A stretch of 64,000 bases of DNA from Mesocentrotus franciscanus (lineage: Eukaryota > Echinodermata > Echinoidea > Camarodonta > Strongylocentrotidae): NCBI GenBank assembly GCA_037976565.1, contig CP137680.1, forward strand, positions 26,740,873-26,804,872, written 5' to 3'. Shown here one piece after another: positions 23,999 through 36,092 of the stretch. Position numbers and translations under genes: made by a program. The stretch's first letter is position 1; each line of letters begins with the position of its first letter. Under the pieces are notes generated by a model. That model was not told the DNA's origin. It was given only the letters and a program-made list of their open reading frames with translations, and made no database searches.

Positions 23999-24905
23999 AT
24001 TTAATAGGAAAATACTTAATATTTCTAGAACTAAAATATTCCGAGAAGTATTGTCATTTGTTGTTATTCAGATTGTTTTATGTTTATTACAGCTATAACA
24101 CTTTATTTGCTTCAATTGGTCAACTAATGGAACAAAAAATGGACCGCCACAGCTGACGTCTGTCACTCATATAATGCATATCATATGCTCTGAACGATGT
24201 CATCTGTGTTGAATAATGTGAGTTACATGTAACACTCTTCTGGCCATGTGGAGACCTCGGATTCAATCTACAGCATATAAATAGTTAAATTCCAGTTCAA
24301 GTTTAAAGAAATAGTGGTTTATACAAAGGTGGATATATCTGCAAGCAAGTATTCCTTTGCTACATCATACATGTAGTTTGAATTGCATCAAGATTAATGC
24401 GAACACCTAATGAAATGATAATAACATAAAGTTTAAAAAAATTATTAAGCCAATAGGCAATGACCGAATTCAGAAGTCAACAGGATAAACTTCACCCAGG
24501 CAGAGTAAAGGTTCTCCCATTCTTGGAAATTTTAACCTACCAGGATGAAGACATTTATTCAAGTTGTAGTCGACCTGTTAAGATTTGGTTTTCATTTTTC
24601 ATAAAACTAGGACAAGATTTCCTCGGTGTGGATACACCTCGTCCGTACCTTCTCACCACCGCTCCAATAAAACACCAGCTCATTTGAGTTTCCATGAAAT
24701 ACGAAAAGAAAATAGCGATGTGGTTAATGACATACTTGAAACTTGAAACTGGTGAGTCACTGATGTGGTTTGGTCTGGTTGAGGTTTTGGGAGGAGAAAG
24801 AGAGAATGTTCACATCATAAGAAATGTGTACACAACCTGTATAAAGTAACATCAATATATTGAGAATCACTGTATAGCATACAAACGTGAAAAAACAAAA
24901 TTGTA

Positions 24906-25286
24906 TTAAAGTGACTTGGTAACATTGCCTCAGATTCTGAAATAAAATCCTGGATTTAGCTCATGCTGCAATTGTAATTATGAACCTTTAGGTCAATCAG
25001 AAATCCCATGACATTTACAAGCCGATCGCCTGATTATCAAGCTATTTATGATTGGAAATCGAAATTTGATTTTTCGTTTTCCTAACGGTTTTTATAACAC
25101 GACAGTCTATTGGGGAAAATGAGTATGGTAAAACCGGTCACTCAAAGATTTTTCCTTTTTTGAGGCACTTCATGATCATTTTGAAGCGCAATTTTGTTAG
25201 GGCTTCAATATTACACCATATCACAGACACTGATAACACATAGGGCCATGCATCTCAGATTTAACATTGTTAAACGATGCCTTTAA
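24906..25286 (+). mobile_element. TTAA-flanked MITE, AAAACCGGTCACTC family, copy 1
   Basis: About 380 bp. It opens TTAAAGTGACTTGGTAA and closes GATGCC-TTTAA. Diagnostic interior: ggatttagctcatgctgcaa, gtctattggggaaaatgag, ggtaaaaccggtcactcaaa, tacaccatatcacagac. Copies lie at 42522-42905 (inverted) and 62962-63349. The inverted repeats are short and TTAA is at both edges. Confidence 0.85.
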
Positions 25287-25292
25287 AGAAGC

Positions 25293-25440
25293 TAGTTTTG
25301 AAGAGGTCAGTTGACAGCTGTCTAATCATCAGTAGCTAGCTCTCATGATAAGCCCTGCATGCCCAGTTATACAAATTTGTGTGATAAAACAATTGCATTA
25401 GAAATGGACCCTGATATTTGAAACGATGCTCAAACATATG
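25293..25440 (+). repeat. Dispersed repeat shared with 46790-46920
   Basis: ttttgaagaggtcagttgac, ctcatgataagccctg and ccctgatattt recur in order near 46.8 kb. An inverted fragment (tttgagcatcatttcga) lies near 20340. Nature unknown. Confidence 0.5.
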
Positions 25441-25993
25441 TTTTGCTGTTTTGTTATACAATGTTCAGACTTCAAAAAATATAATTTGTGAAGCTATACA
25501 TTACTCGTATAGCTGAACGTTGAAATTTGGAAGTCTGAACAAGGGCGTTGGTGGAAAGAGACAGCGAATGAGTCAGGCAGGGCATATTTCTAGCTAGAAA
25601 TGCAATCATTCCCATATAAGCCATTGCTATTTCTTTCCAGACGATGTTGTGACGGTTGGTTAGTGGAACATCTTTCCGAGAAGTGACAGAGCCTCACTTC
25701 GTGAGAAAGATTTTACTTAGTGAGATAAAGGACGACTCTGGTGTAACTTAACTCTATCTATTAAATCAATGATGATCTGCAGGGCTGTGTTGTATTCCTG
25801 TTTACCATAGTGACAATTACCAATTGCCAATTGGTTTATGCACAAAGATATTGTGAGAAAAAAAAATCTTTAAAAATGATCACATACTTCCTTAAAAACA
25901 CAGTAGAAGAATGCCAAGAATTTAAACCATTCTGATATGAAGTGGTAACCCGGGCAGTTTTTTTTAAAGCATGTATAAGTGAATGGCAACTAA

Positions 25994-26431
25994 GACCCCG
26001 TTCTCACTCACTTCGTTGGAGCGGTCTAACTAAGACCCGTTCCTCAGGAGCGGTTCTTAGGTGAGTGAGAACGGTCAAAGTGGTCCAGGAAGTGGACTTC
26101 TGGACCGCTCCAGAAGACCACCTCGGGAGGTGGTCTTGAGGAACGGGTCTTATTAAGAGCGGTTTGGAGCGCTCTAACGTGCGAGTGTGAACGGAAGTGG
26201 TCTAGTGACGTTGCGTGCGAAACATGTAGTACCGTACATACGCTTAGTATTCCGCGAAAAATTTAACCGCTGACCTGAGCTGCCATAGCAACAAGACCAC
26301 TTTGACTCGTGGAGCGGTTTTGAGCCATAAAAAACTGCTCGGAGTGTGAACCCTCGCAAACCGTTCCTCAAGACCCGTTCCTCTGGAGCGGTCTAACTAA
26401 GACCACTTTCAAAGTGAGTGAGAACGGGGTC
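25994..26431 (-). mobile_element. PIF/Harbinger-like MITE, copy 2
   Basis: Inverted relative to copy 1. The ends GACCCCGTTCTCACTCACTT and GTGAGTGAGAACGGGGTC are flanked by TAA on the left and TAT on the right. It keeps all family interior words with few changes, so it is young. The repeat-borne frame beginning MRNGLRGFTL appears in several copies and is not a gene. Confidence 0.9.
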
Positions 26432-26534
26432 TATGCGCAACAAAGGTACTATCACTGAGCTCTGTGATATAAGATATGGAAATGTGAAGTGTGTTACACT
26501 TGCGCCATGAAAAAAATCCTGCTGTAGTTTACAA

Positions 26535-26922
26535 TAGGTGTCTTCATCAGCTCGAGATTGCCAAATAGCCCGCTATTTCTGATTTGGGAAATAAGCCCGA
26601 AGTTACAAATCGCGTCTTCATCAGCTCGAGTTTCATGAATCTTGAGCTTGAGAAATTAGCTCGAGATATTTTGCTCAGCGTTCGTGCATAGTGCGAGTCT
26701 TCGGGCTGGTCGAAACGCACCGGACAAATAGCGGGATGTTTTGCCAAATAGCGGGACATTTTGCAAACTAGCCCAAGATATCTTGGGATGATTATCTCGA
26801 CCAAATATCCCACTAATTGCAACTGCGGGCTGATGAAGACGCAAATTAGCTGGATAATTTGCGATCGGGATAGTTAAAATAGCGGGTTATTTGGCAATCT
26901 GGAGCTGATGAAAACGGGCCTA
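26535..26922 (+). mobile_element. MITE, TAGG..TGTCTTCATCAG family, copy 1
   Basis: The ends TAGGTGTCTTCATCAGCTCG and GAGCTGATGAAAACGGGCCTA are inverted. The interior repeats short variants of the terminus (cgtcttcatcagctcgag at about 26610, gggctgatgaagacgc at about 26828) and the word atagcggg several times. Copies at 57278-57645 (inverted) and 63597-63897. It sits between two opposed Harbinger-like MITEs. Confidence 0.85.
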
Positions 26923-26956
26923 ATGGCATACATCATAACAAGGCTTTACAGACTAA

Positions 26957-27408
26957 GACCCCGTTCTCACTCACTTTGAAAGTGGTCTAAGTTAGACCGC
27001 TCCAGAGGAACGGGTCTTGAGGAACGGTTTGCGAGGGTTCACACTCCGAGCAGTTTTTTATGGCTCAAACCGCTCCACGAGTCAAAGTGGTCTTGTTGCT
27101 ATGGCAGCTCAGGTCAGCGGGTACATTTTTTCGCGGAATACTAAGCGTATGTACCGTACTACATGTTTCGCACGAACGTCACTAGCTCACTTCCGTTCAA
27201 AGTACGCTTCCGTTCACACTCGCACGTTAGCGCTCCAAACCGCTCTTAATAAGACCCGTTCCTCAAGACCACCTCCCGAGGTGGTCTTCTGGAGCGGTCC
27301 AGAAGTCCACTTCCTGGACCACTTTGACCGTTCTCACTCACCTAAGAACCGCTCCTGAGGAACGGGTCTTAGTTAGACCGCTCCAACTAAGTGAATGAGA
27401 ACGGGGTC
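26957..27408 (+). mobile_element. PIF/Harbinger-like MITE, copy 3
   Basis: Complete, with TAA on both sides and ends GACCCCGTTCTCACTCACTT / GTGAATGAGAACGGGGTC. Oriented opposite to copy 2, which lies 525 bp upstream. Confidence 0.9.
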
Positions 27409-28280
27409 TAAGCAATGTCACAAGATTGATTAAAGTGTTTGGTTTCAAAAAGATACATCTCTGTCTCAAGTTTTCCTTTCTTTCACTTGTTGAAAACATC
27501 TATTATTAGCAGATGATATTATACCTTCATATTTCGAGTGTACAATATAAGTTTAAGGACATTACAGATTTGGTTTGTGGGAAAGGACCTACAGGAATTT
27601 TAATTAGGAATTGGAGCTATGTCTGAGATGGAATTGATGAGTAAATTAATTTGCAATTTTAGTATAGGATGAAGTATTAACATTGGTAGACTTCCAGGCA
27701 AAGATATAGAGATATATCGTAAAGATGCTTATGGAAGAGAGGGAAAGAGAGGAATGGGGATTGAATAGAGAAGGTGAGAGAAAATAGGAAGTTGGCTTCA
27801 TAAAAACAGAAGTGATTACTTGGGAGGTGTAAAAAAAAAAATTCAATTCAACGGATTAAAAATGTTATTATAAATCAGAGATTCTCATGCTAGTGCCCTT
27901 CTGCTGGGCACGTAATTGGGAGTGTACTTTTGAAAAAAAGAAATCAGTAATATAAATCGGGCTGCCAACCCGGATTACTTTCACACTAAGACATCTGTGA
28001 AGCATCCCTGGTGTTCCAAACAGATGATATTTCTCCTCAAACTCTCTTGCACATCTTCCATCTTTCTCACTCTTCTGTCTGTCATGGTCTCTAGGGTTAT
28101 CATCTACCAGGTATTAGACCCTGCATTATGTCAAGTATATTAATTGGTTTAATTACCCATGAACATCTGCCCTCTCCCTTGCTCAGGACTAAGGTGAGAA
28201 TTAGGTGTGCCTCCGGCTTGGAAATGATGTGGATGAACTTGCACTTAGACAGTGTTTACACCGGGAGAGTTGTCTGATAT
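27409..28280. other. Unannotated spacer
   Basis: Nothing coding is seen. At 27886-28024 single-arm traces of the short hairpin family (gtgcccttctgctgg; ggtgttccaaacagatg) may be a broken copy. Confidence 0.4.
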
Positions 28281-28286
28281 CCACTT

Positions 28287-28487
28287 GTGTTTTGATGATG
28301 ATGGTGATGATGACAGTGATGGTGATGGTGATGATGATGATGATGATGGTGGTGATGATGATGGTGGTAGTGATGATGATAATGATGAGTAGGAGGAGGA
28401 GGAGGAGTAGCATGATGGTGATGGTGGTTATGGTTATTGGTGATGGTGTTGGTGATGATGAAAATGATGACGGTAGTGGTTATGGTA

Positions 28488-28526
<39 letters not shown>

Positions 28527-28590
28527 GTGATGAGGGCTAGCATGTTGATCTGAAGGAGATGGTGAAGATGATGATGGTGATGATTATATG
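28287..28590. repeat. (GAT)n microsatellite
   Basis: GATGAT/GGTGAT runs with interruptions. Frames of poly-Met, poly-His and poly-Asp on both strands are artefacts. Confidence 0.95.
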
Positions 28591-28599
28591 CTGAGATGA

Positions 28600-29936
28600 G
28601 AATGAAACAGGTTGCTTATTACAAATATGGTCAACATAAGTTTACCAGAATTTTCCATGTTTTATTAAGCGCTTTTTGTTATCTTTACAAGCATACAACG
28701 CACCCTTAACAGTTATAAAACACTTAATTTTTTAATCTAGATCCTACCTTTTTTCCACAAACAATTATGCCTTTATTTAAAACAACAATGGCTTCAAAGT
28801 AACAAAAATTTAGCTTTTATGTACATTTTTGCAAAGTTTTTACAATATCACCTAGGAATATCGGACACAGTAATCTCATTAATATTCAAATGATGCGTTT
28901 TAATGCTTGTGATCAAGCTTGATATTAGCCTTCCAGCATAAGCATATTACTGCAATCTGTAACAAGATAAATATGTACTATGATCTCATTGGTGTGAAAG
29001 ATGCCAAGTAAAGGAGAAGAAGTGAATGCACTTTGTCTTGTCCAGGGGTCCATGGATGGAGAATGTTATTCTGAGATGCCAAAATGAGTGCTTCTTTCTT
29101 GTGATGGGTATCATAAGATTCCTTGTGCAGTGTATGTATGCTCAGGGAGCCTTGTGGTATGATCTAGGCGAGTGTGATGGATCTAGAGGTGTCTTGTGAT
29201 AACTGGACGGCTCTAATGATGATCATATTACATGTTTCATGATGTCAGAGTGTAGTCAATAGTTAGTTGATATGAACAGACACTTTGCCTTTGTCAGGTG
29301 GAAATTATTAATGAATGTTAGATTTCTGTTGCTTTTTGTGGGGTGGGGGTGGGGAGGGGGGGGGGGGCTTTTGTTCATTGTAATGTATATAGAACAGAAA
29401 ACTGCCAAGGTAAGTTATCTCAATATAACAAATGTTTGTACATAGGATAGCCGTAAGCCCCATCAGTGATCATAAATATGTCTGTATAAATTAGGGCCCG
29501 TGTCTTGAAATATATACAAAACATGTAAACAAAATATGTTGCAGGTACCTTGTAAATGAAAACTTCTCAAATCCCAATGTTTAGCAGTACAATGTATCTT
29601 ATGTTACATTACTTCTAGGTAAAATCATGTGACTTTAATGTCCTTCTGGCTCTCAACAGACAATATGTTGAAGGTGAGAAAGAGACAGAAAAGGATGGAA
29701 AGAGAAAAACAGAGAGGATTGTTCTGGCTTCAGGGACTTTTGATTACACCCGAAAAGAAAGAAAAGGCTGACTGGGCCGGGGAGCAGATGGTTTGGCCTG
29801 TGGTATGACACCAAGACAGTGAATCACATGATCAATAAACCATGACATTACATTTCCTTGTTAAAGGACCAGCTCAGTTATTTGTTCACAATGGATGGCT
29901 GTATAATGAGAAGGTCATTTATTTTATAGGTCATTC
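28600..29936. other. Unannotated spacer with G-run
   Basis: A G-rich tract lies at 29338-29369. A single hairpin-family arm (gtccttctggctctcaacag) lies at 29640. No exon recognised. Confidence 0.4.
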
Positions 29937-30009
29937 TGAGGAGAGCCAGAAGAGTGTAAACTCTGTGTTACATTATACGAGTTATCAACCTTCTGGTCCT
30001 CAAAAGAGG
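29937..30009. repeat. Short hairpin repeat, copy 8
   Basis: The arms tgaggagagccagaagagtg and caaccttctggtcctcaaaa have a loop of aactctgtgttacattatac. It falls within an 88-codon open frame that has no other support. Confidence 0.6.
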
Positions 30010-30454
30010 ATATTGTGTCCTTGTTGTCCAGGTGTGTTGATTAAAGGAACAGTGGCAATGGGTCATTTCATTTGTTTGAAGGAATGGGCCAGAGTCTTGC
30101 ATGGATGAACCAATTTATTCAGACAATTGGAAAATGCGTTGTCCATCTGTCACACAGCATCCGGCTTTCGCAACCAGTATGACTGATAGCCCTCATGATC
30201 TGGACATCTAGTGTGATTACTGGATTCTTGCTATGTTAGAAAAAAACGCCTCAGATGGATTTTCTGCGTACTAAATAAGAAATCAGTGTGTTTTTGTATT
30301 GAATATTTGATTAGTTTAAAAAAGAATGCTTTTCAAATCACTTTTTTTAATCTTCAATTTATATATGGTAGGCAAAAAAGTTTTTGCATTTATCCTGACT
30401 GTGGTCCATTACCAATGACCATAAACTTAATTTATTTCTTTTAATTTGTGATAT

Positions 30455-30530
30455 GATATTGATGATGATGATATCTAGATGATAATGATAATGATGGTGG
30501 TCATGATGATGAGGATGATGATAATGCCAA
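30455..30530. repeat. (GAT)n microsatellite
   Basis: GATGATGATATCTAGATGAT followed by GATAATGAT and GATGAG triplets. Confidence 0.85.
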
Positions 30531-30890
30531 CAATGATACATGTACAATTCACATAGCACTTAATTCAATGTTTTTTAAGTGCAGAAGTGATGCAGACACA
30601 AAACATAGTTGACATCAATTTTAAGATGGTGACTGCAAGCTCATCTTCTATTCTTAGAATGTGATTCATTGCCCGGTATTTGCAACCTTGTTTTTCCCTC
30701 CAACGACCGCTGTGGTGTGTGTATGTTTAAATGATATTGATCAGAGAGATTGAGATTGGAAGTAAGAGGCAATCTATTGATCTGATGTGTGTGGCATAGA
30801 CTGTTGAGACTGTCGAATGGCAGATGGTATCATGCATTGTATAGTATCATCATCTAGGAATTTTACGGTGATCCAACCTTTACTTTGGCG

Positions 30891-31160
30891 ACAATAGCCA
30901 TTTTCGTAATTTAACAAAATTAATGCAAATATAATACAGTGTATATGCAAATTATTTCATTCACCTGTTGCAAATAAGTGTATCTCAAAATTTAGGATTC
31001 AAATTGCATACATTAGTTGTTGATAGGTAGGACAAACATTATGGCTTGCCGTACCTAGCAACATGTAACATATGCAATTTGCATTCTGACTATTGAAATA
31101 CAATTGTTTGTAACAGTTGAATTAAGTATAAATTGGATACATTTCGAAAAAGGCCTATTG
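30891..31160 (+). mobile_element. MITE, CAATAGGCCATTTTCG family, intact copy
   Basis: The ends ACAATAGCCATTTTCGTAA and TTTCGAAAAAGGCCTATTG are inverted. Interior words attctgactattgaaataca and cctagcaac are shared with 11286-11956. It is the uninterrupted reference for that copy. Confidence 0.8.
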
Positions 31161-31184
31161 CTCCCTGCCTTATTACGTCAAAAG

Positions 31185-31345
31185 CATAGGGTTATGACTT
31201 AGGGTTACAATTGGTTGTAGGTGAGGTTTAGGTTTAGGGTTAGGGTTAGGTATATAGTGTTGGATCCCAGATTGAAGTTAGGAATCAGGTTTATAATGTA
31301 GAAAATCATCCGAGAAGCAATCGTTGCAGGAGCATGTGTCGTGCT
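31185..31345 (+). repeat. TTAGGG-like block plus shared 3' segment, copy 2
   Basis: ggtttagggttagggttagg is followed by gagaagcaatcgttgcagga. Same arrangement as 1076-1215. Degenerate units inside a dispersed repeat. Confidence 0.55.
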
Positions 31346-32040
31346 ACCAATCTAACCTCCAAGCATACCACATTTCAAGGAAATCTTTAGATTAGCTGCA
31401 AAAAGTAATAATGTACCATCAGTCCAAAATGTTGGGCTAACCAAGAAAACAAGGAAATAAAAATAATTCTCTCATGAGATCTATTTTGGGGGCGATTATT
31501 GACCAAATCCTATATCTCAATCAATAGATTGTCTCGAAATTCCATAACACTTTATTGGTACTCTCTTTACCCTTGCAATTTTCTGGTTTGTCAGGGGGAA
31601 CTGGGGGGGGGAGGTTTGATGGGAGCAGTGAGCACTACTGCTCTTGGAAGCATGTAACATCCCAGTCACACCAACCAGACCCACAGCTGACCAATTTTTG
31701 TCTCGCCTGCATAGCAAAAGGGAGACATAGGTGCCGCTTTTCTGGTGATGGCGGCGGCAGCTGACTGAGGTATGACTGAGGTATAATTCTGAACACTAAA
31801 GAATGCTTGAGAATAGCCACAAGGAAATGAAACGTGCTTTTGCCAGTTTTTAAACCGGTTATCCCACGGCTTAAACCAAAATATATGTTTGTGTAACCAT
31901 ACAGACGGAATCTGCACAACACGTTTAAAGTTGAATAAGAATGTTAAGCCATTGTCCATGAGTAGTAGATGGTCCTTGTGTTGAACGTACTGTATGGGAA
32001 TGAGAAGGCAGTAGTTAATGGGTTATTAATACAGAACCCG
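31346..32040. other. Unannotated spacer
   Basis: A small inverted word pair (tctcgcctgcatagcaaaag..gagaca) lies near 31700. Overlapping frames of 66-97 codons have no family resemblance. Confidence 0.4.
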
Positions 32041-32046
32041 ATTTTG

Positions 32047-32127
32047 CCCCCCCCCCCAAAAAAAAAACAAAAAAAACAAAAACAAACAAACAAAAAAAAA
32101 CAAACAAACAAACAAACAAACAAAAAT
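32047..32127. repeat. C-run and (AAAC)n microsatellite
   Basis: A ten-base C-run, then A-runs and AAAC units. The Phe/Val/Cys-rich minus-strand frames come from it. Confidence 0.9.
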
Positions 32128-32174
32128 CTTAGTATTAAACAGTGATTCAAGTTGGTGATTGTGACCAATGTTTT

Positions 32175-32503
32175 GACTGTTCGGAGCCAGTAGGCTGTTA
32201 TTAACTCTTTGTAAAGTATTTGATTTAAAGTCCTTCTGTCTCCAAACAGACAGTTTCGTGTTCCTATGTGGGGCTGGCTTCACAAAAGCCTTTGAACACA
32301 CCCTGAGCTACCTGACCCATCCTGAGCTACCTGACCCATAGACTGTTCGGAGCCAGTAAGCTGTTATTAACTCTTTGTAAAGTATATAATATTAAGTCCT
32401 TCTGTCTCCAAAGGGACAGTTTCATGTTCCTAGATAATTGGGGCTGGCTTCACAAAAGCCTTTGAACACACCCTGAGTTACCTCACCCACGGACATGCCT
32501 GAC
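32175..32503 (+). repeat. 166-bp tandem duplication containing two short hairpins
   Basis: Unit 1 starts at 32175 and unit 2 at 32341, both with gactgttcggagccagtaag-type starts and later ggggctggcttcacaaaagc and ttgaacacaccctgag. Each unit begins with a short hairpin repeat (32175-32252 and 32341-32417; arms ttcggagccagta / ctgtctccaaa). The doublet cctgagctacctgaccca is itself repeated at 32301-32339. Confidence 0.85.
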
Positions 32504-32542
32504 CCATCCATGGATCACTTTGGCTCCAAGACCATGGTCTAA

Positions 32543-32979
32543 GACCCCGTTCTCATTCACTTCGTTGGAGCGGTCTAACTAAGACCCGTTCCTCAGGAGC
32601 GGTTCTTAGGTGAGTGAGAACGGTCAAAGTGGTCCAGGAAGTGGACTTCTGGACCGCTCCAGAAGACCACCTCAGGAGGTGGTCTTGAGGAACAGGTCTT
32701 ATTAAGAGCGGTTTGGAGCGCTCTAACGTGCGAGTTTGAACGGAAGCGTACTTTGAACGGAAGTGAGCTAGTGACGTTCGCGAAACATGTAGTACGGTAC
32801 ATACGCTTAGTATTCCGCGCGCGAAAGAATTTACCCGCTGACCTGAGCTGCCATAGCAACAAGACCACTTTGACTCAAAAAACTGCTCGGAGTGTGAACA
32901 CTCGCAAACCGTTCCTCAAGACCCGTTCCTCTGGAGCGGTCTAACTAAGACCACTTTCAAAGTGAGTGAGAACGGGGTC
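32543..32979 (-). mobile_element. PIF/Harbinger-like MITE, copy 4
   Basis: Complete and inverted relative to copy 1, with TAA duplicated on both sides. The inner word ttgactcgtggagcggtt is shortened here (ttgactcaaaaaactgctcg), a small internal deletion. Confidence 0.9.
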
Positions 32980-32982
32980 TAA

Positions 32983-35701
32983 TACACCAGAATCCATTCC
33001 AGTAAACGGAACAGAGCTGTATTTTCCTGTGTATCCTTCCTGCTTGTATCCTTACAGTTTTCCCTGGTTGGCTGGTTTGGCTGGTTTCCTAGGGTATCTT
33101 GTGTTATTGTGTGTGGGTGGGTACTAAAAGCTTGATCAAGCCAATCAAGAAATAGGTGTGGCAATGAGTCTGAGTGAGTGAGCTGGTCTGGGAATCCATG
33201 ATATACTGGCTGGTTGTTTGGTGAAATTCTGGTTTCTTCTTCTTCCTGGTTTGGTTTTATAACTGGCTACAGCTCTGGGTTTATTATACGTCCAGGACTA
33301 GGCTTATTCTTTGATTATAGCATGTAGCCTATCATGACAACTCTTTTTTTAAGGATAGTCTTTAGCTTCCTGAATTCTGTTTTTATTTACTTGACTATAT
33401 TTTATATTGAAAATTATTATCATGAAGTTTTAAAGGAAATGATAAATAGAGCACACTGATTTAATGAGAGCATCCCTTTATAATATGAGGAAACTGTTAG
33501 GCATGATTATATATTTTTTTATGTAGGAATACGTACCCGGTATACTATAAATATAGATGCATTAAAGATGTTTTTTGTTTGCTGTGTGCCTTTTGGAGCA
33601 GTTTTGTTTTACAATTGTAGCCAACAGACAATATACAATAGGCTACATGCATCTACACATTGTAGGTCTTGTTCTTTTCACATATATTTCATTCAACTTT
33701 TGACCTCACATCCCAGTTTAGTTAACCCCTTTAAGACTGATGGTGTAGATGACAATGTAAGAACATTGTTTATCTATGAGAACAAATGATATAACCTTGG
33801 CTTGATGCATATATTGTTGCAGTTTTTAATGAATGAACACTTTTGGCAACTCTCTGTCCATACCTATTTCAATATTGATCATATAGAAATGATTTGGCCC
33901 TGACTTGGTACATACATACATGTATATTGATTGCTACAGTTTGAAGAATACAGAGACCAAATCATTACCAACTCATTTCTGAATGGATCATAATACATGT
34001 AGTAGTCAGAATTCATATAGGCCTATGTACAAGCTGTATAAGGAAATAACTTGTTATATGTAAAGTACATACCGGTAGAAGCTTATACATGTAAATCTTC
34101 TCTATGATACCACTCACCCTTACCATCCCCAGACACGCCCCCTAATTTCTTTTGTATACCATTTGGGCATTTAAAGTCCACAATAGATGAGTTGCAGCTG
34201 TATGGTAACCCCATGGCTTGTAATAGTTGTTATTGCTTTGCAGGAATGAAGACCTGAATGGCCTCAGTTACGGTCCACTAAATGTACTTTCAGCTAGGTA
34301 TCTGCTGGGAATTACATGTAGAAAGGCGTGTCACGTGCTATGTAAATCATGTCCCTTGAACTGAGACACCCTTTTTTGCTCTCACCATAGAAGTTATGGT
34401 CTAAACACAACTATTTCTTTTTGCAGACGGAAGGAAATCCATTCATGTTATTCAACATTTTTGTGGAAAATCAAATGACATGTATACCAGTCTCGATAGA
34501 TATAAAATACAAATCAGAATGTTAAAATAATGCTGATGTAAATGGAGAAATAGCCACAGTTAGACAAACTGTCTAAAAGTGTTTTGGTTGTACTCCTTAT
34601 AATTTTCAGAATGCATAACACTGTAGTTTATGTTGTTCAACATAAAACTAGCCCCTTTGAATATATAGGCTCATCTCTAATTATTACCAAAGTTGCATGT
34701 GGGCGTATTGGTTTATCATAGGTTGTTGTCATAGTTATGTCATTATTATGCTTGGTGATGATCCTTATCTTTGACCAATTCTCAATGGCACAATTATTTT
34801 TCTTCAAACAATGAAGGTCAAGAAAAGATTTTTCCATTTGCACAAGTGAGAGAGAGACTGAGTCAACACTAGCTTGTCTGTCTGCAATGTTATAATAGGT
34901 GATAATAATAGGTGTGTTTTCATTAGCCCAAGTTTAATATCAAAATGGCTAATTCTGGTCCAGGGAAATGACCCGATAGTACAGCTCAAGCTAATATGCT
35001 GTAAAGTTGCAAAGAGTAGACTATTTCACTGATAGGGCTTAGGACATTAGCTCAAGCATAAAATGTTATCCCAAGCAAACTAATGGTAGCTGTGAAATAA
35101 CCTGCCATTTATCCAATTTGCAAGTTAAGACATACTCGGACTATGATTTGGATGCTTTATAGTCTGCAGCTTGAGCTAATTCGGTGAGCAAGGGGGTCAT
35201 TCTATTTGAGCTAAGAGAAGAAACTGGGAACTTCATCGTTGCTCAGTAAAGGCTGATCAGTCTTAATATCTACAGCTTGAACTAAAGAAAAAGCACCAAA
35301 GGAAGGTCTGATGTATATGCTGTTTATGCTGCTACAGACCTTGTCATACTCTTTTGTCATGCGAACAATGGGTTTGAAGGTCCCCTTTACAAATAGGAAT
35401 GCCATGAAGATATAACTGACTTTCCGCTATTGTGCTTTTCTCATGAGTGATTTGCTAAATAGGCCACCCCCAATGTAGCACCCATGCTATCCAATACACC
35501 TGTTTACCAATGTATATCAGTTTATGCATGTTTCTCATCATAACCCATGATTGCTAACTTTTTGATTCACCTCCTATGTATAATGACATCTTTAGGGATG
35601 GAATTCACTTTGCATACATTAGTTGTAAAACTTGTTGCAATGTCTGACATTTTTTAGTTGTCAAGAGAAAATTTTGTTATAAAAAAGATACATAGAAGTA
35701 G
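32983..35701. other. Unannotated spacer, possible old MITE
   Basis: No gene recognised. The start at 34904 (aataggtgtgttttcattag, then cccaag) resembles the TAGG..TGTCTTCATCAG terminus. Words such as ttagctcaagc recur over the next 300 bp, suggesting an old relative with no clear right end. Confidence 0.35.
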
Positions 35702-36092
35702 TTAAGAGAAGGTTGAGTTCTGGGAAGAGGTAAACAAATAATTTGTGAGCGTTATCATTGTTATTATGCAAGTGTGGAAGAACATCAGATAAAAAATGTT
35801 CCCTGAAAAGCATGGCTCTTCAAATGCCTTAATATTCTAAATATGGTATGTAACAGCATAAAATCGAGACAGATTTTTATGCCACATGTTTGTGTAGTCC
35901 CATATAAATCTTTTTGTGTACAGTGCTTGTAACTTTACCAAGACTGGGCCAAATTTCTTATAATTTTGATGATTCCAGAACCTTGCAGTACACACCAATA
36001 CTTATATGCTAGATGATCAACCTTTTTTGATCGATTCCACACCGTTTCTTTCACAATGCAATCGCATGACCAGAACTCAACTTTATCTTTAA
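35702..36092 (-). mobile_element. TTAA-flanked MITE, AGATAAAG family, copy 3
   Basis: Inverted copy of 1855-2245, from TTAAGAGAAGGTTGAGTTC to CAGAACTCAACTTTATCTTTAA in two steps. Same length as copy 1 and the same interior (ctgggccaaatttcttat, taatattct), so the two are one subfamily. Confidence 0.88.

Noticed and set aside
31201..31252. Interstitial telomere
   Set aside because: Units are degenerate and linked to a dispersed repeat also present at 1076, so a chromosome-fusion relic is unlikely.
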